A DNA stretch of 64,000 bases from Methanoculleus chikugoensis (lineage in GTDB: Archaea; Halobacteriota; Methanomicrobia; Methanomicrobiales; Methanoculleaceae), in NCBI RefSeq assembly GCF_900095385.1, contig NZ_FMID01000046.1:47816-111815 (forward strand), in the 5' to 3' direction. Within the stretch, counting starts at the first letter, position 1. Each line of letters starts with the position of its first letter. This document shows positions 25,920 to 34,615 of this stretch, piece by piece. A model generated the notes under the pieces. It ran no database searches and was not told where the DNA came from. It saw only the letters and a list, made by a program, of their open reading frames with translations. Made by a program: the position numbers and the translations under genes.

Positions 25920-26845
25920 GTTCCACCGGATTGCCGTAGCGCCACCTCCCTGACCGCGTATGCCGGCAGTGCGTCCGAGAACTCCCCGATCTCCTCCTCA
26001 AGCGTAACGCCGCCGAGTTCGCGGGCAAAGAGGTCCGCTCCAATCCCGGCCGTGATCAGCCGCCCGGCACCGCTCCGGGACACTGCATGCTCCACTGCGC
26101 GGGCGATCAGCGTTCGCTGGGCGTCCCAGAACTGCCGGGCGATTGCCAACGCCCCGTCTCGCCCGATCTCGTCGAGATCGGCGCAGACCACCCGGGCAAG
26201 CCTCCGGAGCGCCGCTTCAGGGGTTTTCTCCCCGTTGTCGGGTGCAGGGGAGGTGTAGTCCTCCGGGGAGATATGGCCGAGCGCGAGGTGCGCGTCGGCG
26301 CTTGCAGCGAAGTACTCGGTGCTCACCGGGGTCGCCGTCCCGCCGAGCGTGACCGACAAGAGCAACGTCGCGACGTTCGTCCGGAGCATGCCGGTGTAGA
26401 CGAGGTACTGCTCCTGCAGCCGCCGGGTGTCGGTCAGATCTTTCAGTTCCTCAAAACAGTTCAGGGGGATGACGTCGGCGGTGGTGCTTCCCACGTCGAG
26501 GAGCACCGCGTCGGCGTAGTTCTCCCGCAGGTAATCGGCCGACGCCAGCCAGTTCGCGGCGGCAAGGGCAGGGACCGGCCGGGTATGGAACACCGCATCG
26601 GTGCCGTAGAAGACGGCGTCGGGGAGGACCTCTTGCACTGCTTCGACGATCCACCGGATGCCGTCCATCTTGCCTGCAAAGCAGTCGGCGAGCTCCCCGC
26701 TCATCACCACGGCAGCGGGTTTTCCGGCATACGGTTTGAGGAGCTCGGCGAGCGGTGCGCCCTGCCAGAGCGGGCAGTAGTGGATATGCACGCCGGCGTC
26801 GTCGACGACCTTGAGGTTTGCGCCGCCGATATCGATCCCGATCAT
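25916..26845 (-). CDS. mfnF: Methanofuran biosynthesis protein MfnF (hydantoinase/oxoprolinase-like)
   Basis: 309 residues from ATG 26845. 'MIGIDIGGANLKVVDD' is the nucleotide-binding start of the ASKHA fold; 'LLDVGSTTADVIPL' is the second phosphate loop. This matches the family first called H4MPT-linked C1-transfer protein and later shown to be MfnF, which joins gamma-glutamyltyramine to the furan diphosphate to build the methanofuran core. ATGA overlap with the end of mfnD. The upstream extension to 27061 is antisense noise. Confidence 0.85.
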   Translation of the reverse strand: MIGIDIGGANLKVVDDAGVHIHYCPLWQGAPLAELLKPYAGKPAAVVMSGELADCFAGKMDGIRWIVEAVQEVLPDAVFYGTDAVFHTRPVPALAAANWLASADYLRENYADAVLLDVGSTTADVIPLNCFEELKDLTDTRRLQEQYLVYTGMLRTNVATLLLSVTLGGTATPVSTEYFAASADAHLALGHISPEDYTSPAPDNGEKTPEAALRRLARVVCADLDEIGRDGALAIARQFWDAQRTLIARAVEHAVSRSGAGRLITAGIGADLFARELGGVTLEEEIGEFSDALPAYAVREVALRQSGGT

Positions 26846-27729
26846 AGCCGGTGAAGCCCCCCGTCCTTGTCGAACCGCACCCTCCCGGAGAGGTGCACCT
26901 CTGCCGGCGCCTCGCCGTGCGACGCTCTGACGAGTATATCGGCGATCTCCTCCTCCATGACGGCCGCGATGCCGACCAGACTGGTCGTGGGCCTCGGGTT
27001 GACGTCCACGACGTAGATTCTCTCGCCGACGACGACGTCGATCCCGGCGTATCCCTGGCACCCGAGGGCGTTCATCGCCCGGACGGCGACATCAACGATC
27101 TCCTCCTCGCGATCGGGATGGACGGGCGTCTCGCCCCCGAGATAGAGGAACCCCCCGTCGTCCGCGACGGCTATCTCCTGCCGGTTGACGGCGAGCAGGA
27201 GCGGCGCGGCGCCCGTGTAGAACTCGCAGACGTTGCCGGTCACCCGGCTCCCCACAAGGCTCACGCTCAGCGCCTCTCCTTCGACGTAAGCCTGTGCAAA
27301 CTCGCCGGCTCCCGGCTCCTCATCCGTCAGCCTGACCCCCAGGGCGCCGCAGCCCATGACCGGCTTGACGACTCTCCTCCCCTCCCCGGCAGCGGGGGGG
27401 ACGGCTATTCCGTTCCGGGAGAGGATATCCGCCGTCCGCTGTTTGTTGGCGCAGACTGCCGCGTTCATGCTCCCGCACCCGATGTTATGGGTCAGCCCTT
27501 CGAGGAGGTGCGTGTACCGGAAGAGGAGATGATCCGGCGCGATGACCAGACCCACATCGCATTCCGGCGCGAGTCTTTTGATCTCGCCCTCGAAGTCGGG
27601 GCGCTCGGGCGTCACCACAGCGTAGCCGCACCGCTCAAAACTCCCGCTTATGGCGGCAAGCATGGCGGCGCCCTCGGGCGCAAGCTCGGGGTCGTTGCAT
27701 ACGGAGTATTCGGCGAGAAAGACCTTCAT
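26842..27729 (-). CDS. mfnD: Tyramine-L-glutamate ligase (ATP-grasp)
   Basis: 295 residues. ATP-grasp architecture: an N-terminal pre-ATP domain, 'ANKQRTADILSRNGIAVPP' (cut near residue 95), 'RRVVKPVMGCGALGVRL', and the metal-binding end 'YAGIDVVVGERIYVVDVNPR'. In methanogens this family is MfnD, which adds glutamate to tyramine in methanofuran biosynthesis. Operon partner mfnF directly downstream fits this assignment. First gene of the operon; divergent from surE with 83 bp between them. Confidence 0.87.
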   Translation of the reverse strand: MKVFLAEYSVCNDPELAPEGAAMLAAISGSFERCGYAVVTPERPDFEGEIKRLAPECDVGLVIAPDHLLFRYTHLLEGLTHNIGCGSMNAAVCANKQRTADILSRNGIAVPPAAGEGRRVVKPVMGCGALGVRLTDEEPGAGEFAQAYVEGEALSVSLVGSRVTGNVCEFYTGAAPLLLAVNRQEIAVADDGGFLYLGGETPVHPDREEEIVDVAVRAMNALGCQGYAGIDVVVGERIYVVDVNPRPTTSLVGIAAVMEEEIADILVRASHGEAPAEVHLSGRVRFDKDGGLHRL

Positions 27730-27812
27730 TGCAGTAGAGGTTAGCTACAGAGGACTTGACCCTGACGATCGGGCAGGTTTTTGATGCGCGGGAACCATCC
27801 CTATAGACAAGG

Positions 27813-28604
27813 ATGAAGCCCAAGATTCTGCTCACCAACGACGATGGAATAACCTCTACGGGACTCTGGGCGGCATACGACGCGCTCGCGCCGATCGCCG
27901 ACGTCACCGTGGTCGCCCCCGCCACTCAGCAGAGCGCCGTAGGAAGGTCTATCTCCATCTTCGAGCCGATACGCGCGACAAAGGTGACGATGAACGGCGT
28001 GACCGCCTACTCGGTCGGCGGGAAACCGACCGATGCCGTGATCATCGGGCTCTTCGCGCTGCGCCTGAACCCCGACCTCGTGGTCAGCGGGGTCAACATC
28101 GGCGAGAACCTCTCGTTTGAGTCGATCATGACCTCGGGAACCGTCGGGGCTGCGCTCGAGGCGTCGAACCAGGGTGTGCCGTCCCTTGCCTTCTCGCTCC
28201 AGGTGGAGGACCAGGGCGACAAGTTCGACGACCCCTCGCGGATCACCGACCGCTACTTCGACACGAAGCGGGTGGTTCGTGAGATCTGCGAGAGGGTGCT
28301 GGCAAACGGGTTCCCCGGAAAGGCCCACGTCGTCAACGTGAATATCCCGGCGCAGGTGCGCGGCGGATACGAGATCACCCGTCTTGCCGAGAAACTCTTC
28401 TATACCGGCGTGGAAGAGCGCCTCGACCCGCGCGGCCGCCCCTACTACTGGATCGACGGGCCGCTCTACGAGGACGCCGAGGAGGGCACCGACGTGCACG
28501 CGGTGCAGAGGGGAAACGTCTCCATCACGCCGATCACGCTCGACTGCACGGCGTATGCCGCCGCGGACGAACTCCGGGGCATCTTCGACGGCATGCATAT
28601 CTGA
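27813..28604 (+). CDS. surE: 5'/3'-nucleotidase SurE
   Basis: 263 residues. 'ILLTNDDGI' at the N-terminus carries the metal-binding Asp pair, followed by 'VVAPATQQSAVGRSIS' and 'LVVSGVNIGENLS' with the conserved Asn. SurE is a metal-dependent phosphatase acting on nucleoside monophosphates and polyphosphates. ATG 27813 has AAGG just upstream. Followed by rpiA after 21 bp, so the two are probably co-transcribed. Confidence 0.93.
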   Translation: MKPKILLTNDDGITSTGLWAAYDALAPIADVTVVAPATQQSAVGRSISIFEPIRATKVTMNGVTAYSVGGKPTDAVIIGLFALRLNPDLVVSGVNIGENLSFESIMTSGTVGAALEASNQGVPSLAFSLQVEDQGDKFDDPSRITDRYFDTKRVVREICERVLANGFPGKAHVVNVNIPAQVRGGYEITRLAEKLFYTGVEERLDPRGRPYYWIDGPLYEDAEEGTDVHAVQRGNVSITPITLDCTAYAAADELRGIFDGMHI

Positions 28605-28625
28605 ACGGGAGGGGAAGGGTACAGC

Positions 28626-29324
28626 ATGAGTACAGCAGAACAGGCGGTATCGAAGCGGAATGCAGGCCACCGGGCGGCAGAGGAGGTTGCTGACGGGATG
28701 GTCGTCGGGCTCGGCACCGGGTCGACCGTTTTCTTCGCGATGGAGCGGCTGGGCGAGCGGATAGCAGAGGACGGGCTCTCCATCGCCGGCGTCCCGACCT
28801 CCTACCAGGCGGCAATCCGGGCACGCCGGTACGGCATTCCCCTCGCGAGCCTCGACGAGCACCCCGAACTCGATATCGCCATCGACGGGGCCGACCAGGT
28901 CGATCCGGCTCTCCGCCTGATCAAGGGGCGCGGAGCCGCGCTCCTCCGGGAGAAGTGCGTCTGCGACGCGGCGCGGAGGGCGGTCATCGTCGTCGACGGG
29001 ACAAAGATGGTGGAGACCCTGGACGCGCCCGTGCCGGTCGAGGTGCTCCCGTTCGCCGTGGAGACGGTCTCCCGCCGGCTTACGGCGCTCGGTGCCGATC
29101 CGGTTCTCCGGGAAGGGGTAAAGAAAGACGGCCCGGTCGTCACCGACAACGGCAACTTCATCGTCGACTGCAGTTTCGGGACGATTAGAGACCCCGGGCG
29201 CCTGGAGACGGCGATCGCCGCGATCCCCGGTGCACTGGAGTGCGGCCTGTTCTCGGCCTACACGGAAAAGATAACGGTTATTGTCGGTGAGGAGAAGGGT
29301 TGCAGCGTCATATCACTGCGTTGA
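28626..29324 (+). CDS. rpiA: Ribose-5-phosphate isomerase A
   Basis: 232 residues, full length. 'GLGTGSTVFFAMERL', 'DIAIDGADQVDPALRLIKGRG' (two motifs), catalytic Glu in 'REKCV' and 'TDNGNFIVD' are typical of RpiA. It interconverts ribulose 5-phosphate and ribose 5-phosphate; in methanogens lacking the oxidative pentose pathway it serves ribose synthesis. GGGAGGGGAAGG before the ATG. The last 12 bp overlap the convergent regulator gene. Confidence 0.93.
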   Translation: MSTAEQAVSKRNAGHRAAEEVADGMVVGLGTGSTVFFAMERLGERIAEDGLSIAGVPTSYQAAIRARRYGIPLASLDEHPELDIAIDGADQVDPALRLIKGRGAALLREKCVCDAARRAVIVVDGTKMVETLDAPVPVEVLPFAVETVSRRLTALGADPVLREGVKKDGPVVTDNGNFIVDCSFGTIRDPGRLETAIAAIPGALECGLFSAYTEKITVIVGEEKGCSVISLR

Positions 29325-29693
29325 GATGCATTCCCGCATCTTCTGGATAAGGTCTAACTGATGCCGGGCTTCCTTCTTCTTTTCTTTCTCAAGCGTGTCC
29401 ATGATCTCCGTTATTGAGCGCGAGAGCGTGTAGATCTTCACCGGCCTTCCCTTGCTCTCCGACTTGCTCTCGCGGGTATCGATCCAGTCGCACTCTTTGA
29501 GGTAGCGCATGGCAATGCTGACTTCGGGCTGGCGGAGATCGGTGCCGCGCTCGATGTCCCGGGATGTCGCTTCCTCCGTATTTGCCAGGTATACAAGCAC
29601 TTTGGAGACATTTCTTTTGATTCCAATGCCTATCAAGAGCTCGGCGAGTTCTTCGTCGCGTGGCGTAAAATACCGTACCTTATCGGACCTCAT
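29313..29693 (-). CDS. Winged-helix transcriptional regulator
   Basis: 126 residues. The core 'SKVLVYLANTEEATSRDIE', 'LRQPEVSIAMRYLKECDWID' and 'RPVKIYTLSRSI' is a winged helix-turn-helix of the TrmB/ArsR type, followed by a charged helix (95-126, 'EKEKKKEARHQLDLIQKM') likely used for dimerisation. Targets unknown. Upstream, 'agatagttatct' (29704-29715, inverted AGATA/TATCT) precedes the GGTGA ribosome-binding site and could be an autoregulatory operator. Confidence 0.8.
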   Translation of the reverse strand: MRSDKVRYFTPRDEELAELLIGIGIKRNVSKVLVYLANTEEATSRDIERGTDLRQPEVSIAMRYLKECDWIDTRESKSESKGRPVKIYTLSRSITEIMDTLEKEKKKEARHQLDLIQKMRECISTQ

Positions 29694-30046
29694 CCATTCA
29701 CCATCAGATAGTTATCTATTGTTTTAAATCTGACTATAAAAATATTATTATTTCAATGGGAGATCCGGCGATTGTGTTTGTTTTAAGTGAATGGATGAGC
29801 CATCAAACCGCTGAGAACAGTCTTTTCTTCACCGAAGCGCGCTTCCGCAGGCAGTAAGAAGGTGCTCTCCGGAGGGAGAGAGAACGAGCGGGATGACGGG
29901 GAGAGCGGAAGTCGGCGGCTACGCCATCAGCCGGGGAGACTGTGGGTACCCGGTTCGCCGGAGATGCAAAACGGCTCGCACGAGGTGCCAACGGCCCTGA
30001 AGGCCCTTATGGAGTTTAAAAAAAGAGAAGGACTATCAAACGGGCT
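29694..30046. other. Gene-free stretch between the regulator and TBP
   Basis: The first 70 bp are strongly AT-rich and hold the regulator's promoter. The part nearest TBP (about 30010-30030) has an AAAAAAAGAG run, T-rich on the minus strand, consistent with termination after TBP. No gene seen. Confidence 0.45.
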
Positions 30047-30610
30047 TCAGATGAGACCGAGACTGGAGAGTTCGGAGAGAATCCGCCGTACCGCACGCTG
30101 GGCATCCTCGGGCACCTTGCCGCCCGTGATGATCAGTTTGCCGGATCCGAAGAGGAGGACGACCACCTTGGGGTCGTCGAGCCGGTATACGAGCCCGGGG
30201 AACTGTTCGGGCTCGTACTCGATCTTGTCCAGGTTGAAGCCCACGGCAATCTTGTTCAGGTTGATCGGCGTCCCAAGGTCTGCTGACGTGACGATGTTCT
30301 GGACCTTGTAGGTCGGGTTCTCGGGGATCTCGATGCCGAGCCCCCGCAACTTTTCGACGAGGATCTCCAGGCCCCGCGAGAGGCTGTCGATGCTCTTCGC
30401 ACCGGTCAGGACGACCTTGCCGGAACCGAATACGAGCGCGGCGATCTTCGGATCCTGCATCCGGAGAACGACGCCGGGGAACCGCTTCTTATTGTATTCC
30501 GCGTCCTTCAACCGGGATGCAAGAGATGGCAGATCAAGAGAATCCGTCACTTTCGCGGAAGCGACGATATTTTCTATCTTGAGGGACTCCTCTGGTCTGT
30601 GCTCATTCAT
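30047..30610 (-). CDS. tbp: TATA-box-binding protein
   Basis: 187 residues: two direct repeats of the TBP saddle, each with 'FPGVVLRMQDPKIAALVFGS' / 'FPGLVYRLDDPKVVVLLFGS' and 'GKVVLTGAKS' / 'GKLIITGGKV'. General initiation factor that binds archaeal TATA boxes and recruits TFB and RNA polymerase. Both stirrups are intact. It has its own TATA-like box close upstream, so it is not only read through from acs. Confidence 0.96.
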   Translation of the reverse strand: MNEHRPEESLKIENIVASAKVTDSLDLPSLASRLKDAEYNKKRFPGVVLRMQDPKIAALVFGSGKVVLTGAKSIDSLSRGLEILVEKLRGLGIEIPENPTYKVQNIVTSADLGTPINLNKIAVGFNLDKIEYEPEQFPGLVYRLDDPKVVVLLFGSGKLIITGGKVPEDAQRAVRRILSELSSLGLI

Positions 30611-30633
30611 ATATATAGCATGCTTAAAAATGG

Positions 30634-30642
30634 TATATAAAT
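30634..30642 (-). promoter_or_regulatory. TATA box of the tbp gene
   Basis: On the minus strand the sequence reads ATTTATATA, about 25-30 bp before ATG 30610, predicting a nearly leaderless transcript. It lies in the 42-bp gap after the acs stop. Confidence 0.5.
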
Positions 30643-30652
30643 AGTTGGTATT

Positions 30653-32551
30653 CTACTCTTCCAGAGTCGAGATATCGCCGGGGTCCATACCCAGCTCCTG
30701 CGCCTTCAGGACCCGCCTCATGATCTTGCCGCTCCGGGTCTTGGGGAGCGACTCGACGAACTCGATCTCGGACGGTATGGCGATGGGACCGAGCGTCATC
30801 CTGACATGGTAGACGAGATCGTTCCTCAGTTTCTCGCCGGGACGGCGGCCGTTCCTGAGGATGACGAAGGCTTTGATGGTGTTCCCCTTCAGGGCATCGG
30901 GTTTCCCGATGACGGCGGCCTCCGCCACCGCCTCGTGGGAGACGAGCGCGCTCTCGACCTCGGCCGTCCCGATGTTGTGCCCGGCGACGACGATCAGGTC
31001 GTCGGACCGCCCGATGACCATGATGTAGCCGTCCTTGTCCTTCACCGCAAGGTCGGCGGCCGTGTAGCAGCCCGGGACGGTGTTCCAGTACTTGCAGTAC
31101 CGCTCATCGTCGTTCCAGATCGTCCGCATCATCGACGGCCAGGGTTCTTTGATGACCAGGAGGCCGCCCGTACCCGGCGGGACCGGTTTGCCCGCCGTAT
31201 CAACGACATCCGCGACGACACCGGGTAGCGGCCGCCCCACGAATCCGGGGCGCATCGGTTCGCCGATCATCGTAGTCAACATGTGCATCCCGGTCTCGGT
31301 CTGCCACCAGGTATCCATGATCGGGCACCGGTCTTTGCCGATGGTGCGGTAGTACCACTCGAACGCCTCGGGGTTGAGCGGTTCACCGACCGACCCCAGG
31401 ATGCGCAGCGACGAGAGGTTGTAGCGGTTCGGCCACTCTTCACCCACCCGCATGAACATCCGGATGGCGGTCGGGGCGGTGTAGAAGATGGTGACGCCGT
31501 ACTCCTCGATGAGGTCCCAGTAGGTGCCCGGGTCCGGGTAATCGGGGGTTGCCTCCGTGATGAGACAGGTTGCACCGTTCAGGAGCGGGCCGTAGACGCA
31601 GTAACTATGACCGGTGATCCAGCCGGGGTCGGCGGTGCACCAGAAGATGTCGCTGTCTTTGATATCGAAGACGTTCTTCGTCGTGTAGTAGGTTCCGACC
31701 ATGTAGCCCCCGCAGGTGTGTACGATGCCCTTCGGTGTCCCGGTGGTGCCGCTCGTGTACAGAACGAAGAGCGGATCCTCAGCATCCATCGGTTCGGCGG
31801 GACACTCCCGCTCGACACCCTCCATCAGGTCGTAGTAGTCCACCTCCATCTCGGGGTGAAGTTCGACGGGCTTGTCGAGATCCCGTCGGAGAATGACGAT
31901 ACGCTCGACGGAGGGCGAATTGACGACCGCCTCCTCGACGACATTCTTGAGCGGAATCGCCTTGCCGCGCCGGTAGGTGAAGTCGGCGGTGACAATCACC
32001 TTGGCGCCGATGCCGTTGATCCGCTGGTTGAGCGCCCTGACGCCGAACCCGCCGAAGACGACCGAGTGGATCGCCCCGATGCGGGCACAGGCGAGCATCG
32101 CGATGATCTGCTCGGGGACGAGCGGCATGTAGATGCAGACCCGGTCGCCCTTCCCGACGCCGAGACGCGAGAGGCCGTTCGCGAACCGGCAGACCGCGTG
32201 GTAGAGCTGGCGGTAGGTGAGGATCCGCTCCTCCTCCTCGGTCTCTCCCCGCCACATGATCGCGACCTTGTTGCGCCGCTGGTTCTGGACATGGCGGTCC
32301 AGGCAGTTGTGGGTGATGTTGAGTTTGCCGTTCAGGAACCACCGGGCGTAGGGGTAGTTCCACTCCTTCACCCGGTCCCAGGGCTGGAACCACTCGAGTT
32401 CTCTGGCGACGCTGTCCCAGAACCCGTCGGGGTCCGCAAGGAACTCCTGGTAGGCCCGGTTGTAATCCCCGACCCAGGACTGTTCCCTGCAGTGGGCTTC
32501 AGGGGTATAGTACTTCGCCTCATCGAGTTTGACATCAAAGTTCTCCGCCAT
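30653..32551 (-). CDS. acsA: Acetyl-CoA synthetase, AMP-forming
   Basis: 632 residues, normal length. The adenylate-forming core motif 'YTSGTTGTPKGIVHT' (about 262), 'WWQTETGMHM', 'GRSDDLIVVAGHNIGTAEVE' and the C-terminal 'SLPKTRSGKIMRR' with the catalytic/acetylatable Lys are all present. Converts acetate, ATP and CoA to acetyl-CoA, supplying C2 units to a methanogen that needs acetate as carbon source. GAGGT lies 7 nt before ATG 32551, and a perfect palindrome sits just upstream. Confidence 0.95.
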   Translation of the reverse strand: MAENFDVKLDEAKYYTPEAHCREQSWVGDYNRAYQEFLADPDGFWDSVARELEWFQPWDRVKEWNYPYARWFLNGKLNITHNCLDRHVQNQRRNKVAIMWRGETEEEERILTYRQLYHAVCRFANGLSRLGVGKGDRVCIYMPLVPEQIIAMLACARIGAIHSVVFGGFGVRALNQRINGIGAKVIVTADFTYRRGKAIPLKNVVEEAVVNSPSVERIVILRRDLDKPVELHPEMEVDYYDLMEGVERECPAEPMDAEDPLFVLYTSGTTGTPKGIVHTCGGYMVGTYYTTKNVFDIKDSDIFWCTADPGWITGHSYCVYGPLLNGATCLITEATPDYPDPGTYWDLIEEYGVTIFYTAPTAIRMFMRVGEEWPNRYNLSSLRILGSVGEPLNPEAFEWYYRTIGKDRCPIMDTWWQTETGMHMLTTMIGEPMRPGFVGRPLPGVVADVVDTAGKPVPPGTGGLLVIKEPWPSMMRTIWNDDERYCKYWNTVPGCYTAADLAVKDKDGYIMVIGRSDDLIVVAGHNIGTAEVESALVSHEAVAEAAVIGKPDALKGNTIKAFVILRNGRRPGEKLRNDLVYHVRMTLGPIAIPSEIEFVESLPKTRSGKIMRRVLKAQELGMDPGDISTLEE

Positions 32552-32565
32552 CCATATACCTCAAT

Positions 32566-32587
32566 TATACATTATTAATAATGTATA
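32566..32587. promoter_or_regulatory. Perfect 22-bp palindrome upstream of acsA (candidate operator)
   Basis: Two 11-bp arms meet without spacer; the left arm is TATACATTATT and the right arm its exact complement. It lies 15-36 bp upstream of the acsA start, overlapping the expected core promoter, which suits a repressor site. It is the longest spacer-free AT palindrome I noticed in the window. Confidence 0.55.
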
Positions 32588-32931
32588 TTGTATATCAACA
32601 TTCTGGTTGACGGGAGGAATGCACCAGAGGGAAGACGGCAGGAAACAGTTACCGGAACCCCGCTGAAATGACCGGCGGTTGCGCCGGATCATGCATTACT
32701 CGCGATATTATGAGGAATCGAAAGCCGAGGAGGCCGGGCCGCCGGGCGGGCGCCGGGACGGGATTGAGGCTTCACCGGAGAGGAGGCACCGCGCAACGAA
32801 GGGGTGCCCGCATGGTCGCCGCACTATGAGAGGCACCCGCTAGATCATGAAATCGTCAAAGGCGGCCTCCAATACGAAAGGATAAATGCCAACATTTTTG
32901 CCGGGCTCTTTTCCATACTCCATTGATCGCC
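32588..32931. other. Gene-free stretch between acsA and the small-gene cassette
   Basis: The first 30 bp are AT-rich and belong to the acsA promoter. Otherwise I see neither repeats from the dispersed families nor a credible gene. Confidence 0.4.
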
Positions 32932-33135
32932 ATGCCCACCAGAGTGATTTCAACGATCCTCGCCTTCCGGCACCACGACCACATGGTTACCTTTGCGGAA
33001 CAGATGACCGGCCGGAATACGCGCCTCATGGCGGCGAAGACCGCGCATGAGCGCGGGGTGCTCGCCGGGATGAGCGATGCGGCCGACCGGCAGAACGACA
33101 GGCAGATCTACGGGCTCGCGGGGGCAAAGGAATGA
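32932..33135 (+). CDS. Small protein of unknown function, first of a coupled pair
   Basis: 67 residues from ATG 32932 (MPTRVISTILAF). Mixed helical, with 'HHDHMVTFAEQMTGRNTRLM' and a charged end; no domain recognised. Its stop overlaps the next ATG (ATGA at 33132), which is the main reason to believe it is a gene. The size and coupling are like those of an antitoxin or chaperone for the larger partner, but nothing in the sequence proves this. Confidence 0.5.
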   Translation: MPTRVISTILAFRHHDHMVTFAEQMTGRNTRLMAAKTAHERGVLAGMSDAADRQNDRQIYGLAGAKE

Positions 33136-33974
33136 AGGACATGGAAGGGATCGGGCGAACGATAAACGAGCTTGAGACCGCTGCAATTGAAATTGAAAAG
33201 ACTGTAATCGGACTGCTCCGAACCGTGGAACTGATTCAACGGCCGGATCCCATGGGAGTAATATTCTTCGCTCCAAATAACCAGTGGGACGGACTGTCCG
33301 GTCAGGATCAGCAAAAGCAGCGGGACGCGTTACGAAAGTATCAACGGTGGTACACGGCCGCCCACCGATATGTCCAGGAATATGTCCCCGAAAGGATCGA
33401 TGAGTTCAATCAATGCTATTCCGGCGATACGCAAGGCAAGTATGGCGTCATCGATTATATCCAGCTGGAACGGCCGCAATGGTCACGCAACAAGTCCAGG
33501 ATCATCGATGATTTCTGGCGTGTCTTCGAGATTCAACGGAGCATCCTCCTCTCCGTATCGGACGTGACCGAGATAGAGCGAATAAACTTTCGGGAACTCA
33601 TATCGTCGGAATTCATCGACCGGGAGATCGATGAAGCCGAGAATCTCTACACGCTGGGCCACCATCGTGCCGCGGGAGCTCTTGCAGGGCTTGCACTTGA
33701 GCGGCAACTGAAAATGCTCTGCGACAGGTACGGCCTTGAATACCAAAAGGGGGATGTCGTCGAACTCCTGGCTCAACGATTGCATGAAAACGACTGTATC
33801 GATCCCGGGCAACTTGGAACCACCCGACACCTTGCCGAGATCGTGAAGAAGTGCTGCCACTCAGGGGATATCACAGCAGAAGAGGTCAAAGAGTCGATTG
33901 ACCGGTTAAAGGAACTGATACAGCAGAGTTCTCCGGCCGACCCCGTGCGGCCGCCGCTGGATACGATAGCGTAG
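33132..33974 (+). CDS. Unknown protein with a HEPN/DUF4145-like C-terminal half
   Basis: 280 residues. The N-terminal 100 residues start with a helix 'RTINELETAAIEIEKTVIGL' and aromatic-rich sequence. The C-terminal half (about 160-265) is all-helical with 'FIDREIDEAENLYTLGHHRA', 'AGALAGLALERQLKMLCDRY' and 'TTRHLAEIVKKCCHSGDIT', the layout of HEPN-related domains found in defence and toxin systems; a canonical RxxxxxH catalytic motif is not evident. Base composition is visibly lower in GC than the neighbours, suggesting transfer. ATGA-coupled to the small gene upstream. Confidence 0.6.
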   Translation: MKDMEGIGRTINELETAAIEIEKTVIGLLRTVELIQRPDPMGVIFFAPNNQWDGLSGQDQQKQRDALRKYQRWYTAAHRYVQEYVPERIDEFNQCYSGDTQGKYGVIDYIQLERPQWSRNKSRIIDDFWRVFEIQRSILLSVSDVTEIERINFRELISSEFIDREIDEAENLYTLGHHRAAGALAGLALERQLKMLCDRYGLEYQKGDVVELLAQRLHENDCIDPGQLGTTRHLAEIVKKCCHSGDITAEEVKESIDRLKELIQQSSPADPVRPPLDTIA

Positions 33975-34111
33975 CGGAGAGGGGACTTCGCCCCCATCCG
34001 TCGGCCCGTCTCCGGCCGTGCGGTTAGGGATCCCCGCATCGCAAAGGCACGGGGTATACGGGCATGAATGCGAGAGGGTGGGGATGGGACCACGTGGAGC
34101 GGAAAAAGAAC

Positions 34112-34154
34112 CCGCCAAAAAAACAACAGAAAGAAATGCGCCCCGGAGGGGCGC
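34112..34154 (-). terminator. Hairpin and T-rich tail after the TFS gene
   Basis: A 7-bp GC stem, GCGCCCC (34138-34144) with GGGGCGC (34148-34154) around a GGA loop, is followed on the minus strand by T-rich sequence ending in seven T. It lies just beyond the TFS stop. Confidence 0.55.
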
Positions 34155-34175
34155 CAGAACAGTAAAGCGGCTGAA

Positions 34176-34490
34176 TCAATCGTACTCGCGCCAGGTCTTG
34201 CCGCAGGCGGTGCACCGGAAGAACCTGACTTCGCTCTCATCCGCCGCACGCAACTGCCGCAGCCACCAGAATGCCGTCGTGCAGTCGCACTCCGGGCACT
34301 TGATGGTCGCGGTCGGGAGGGTCGCTATCTTATCCTCCTCGTCGACGATGGTGATCTCTTTCTCCACGCGTTTGTCTGTCTTCTTTAATCGGTCGGACTC
34401 ATCGATATCACGGATATAGCCACACTTTTTGCATTTCAGCTGACCACCGGACGATATCATCAGACCTTTGCACTGCGGACAGAACATCAT
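34176..34490 (-). CDS. tfs: Transcription factor S (RNA polymerase cleavage factor)
   Basis: 104 residues. N-terminal zinc ribbon 'FCPQCKGLM...LKCKKCGY' and C-terminal TFIIS-type ribbon 'IKCPECDC' ... 'FRCTACGKTW'. The acidic pair needed to stimulate RNA cleavage is present in 'LRAADESEVRFF'. It rescues arrested archaeal RNA polymerase. Start at one of two adjacent ATGs (34490 or 34487); the longer frame to 34580 has no similarity. AT-rich sequence immediately upstream suggests a short leader. Confidence 0.92.
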   Translation of the reverse strand: MMFCPQCKGLMISSGGQLKCKKCGYIRDIDESDRLKKTDKRVEKEITIVDEEDKIATLPTATIKCPECDCTTAFWWLRQLRAADESEVRFFRCTACGKTWREYD

Positions 34491-34615
34491 TATAATGAAT
34501 GGGGCGGTGATCGCAATTAATTCTTGGTCATGCCGCATGATCGTTCTGCACGACGGGCGACCCGGGCAGAGCAGGTGCACAAATAATTATAGCCGGATAC
34601 GCCGAAGGGTAAAGG

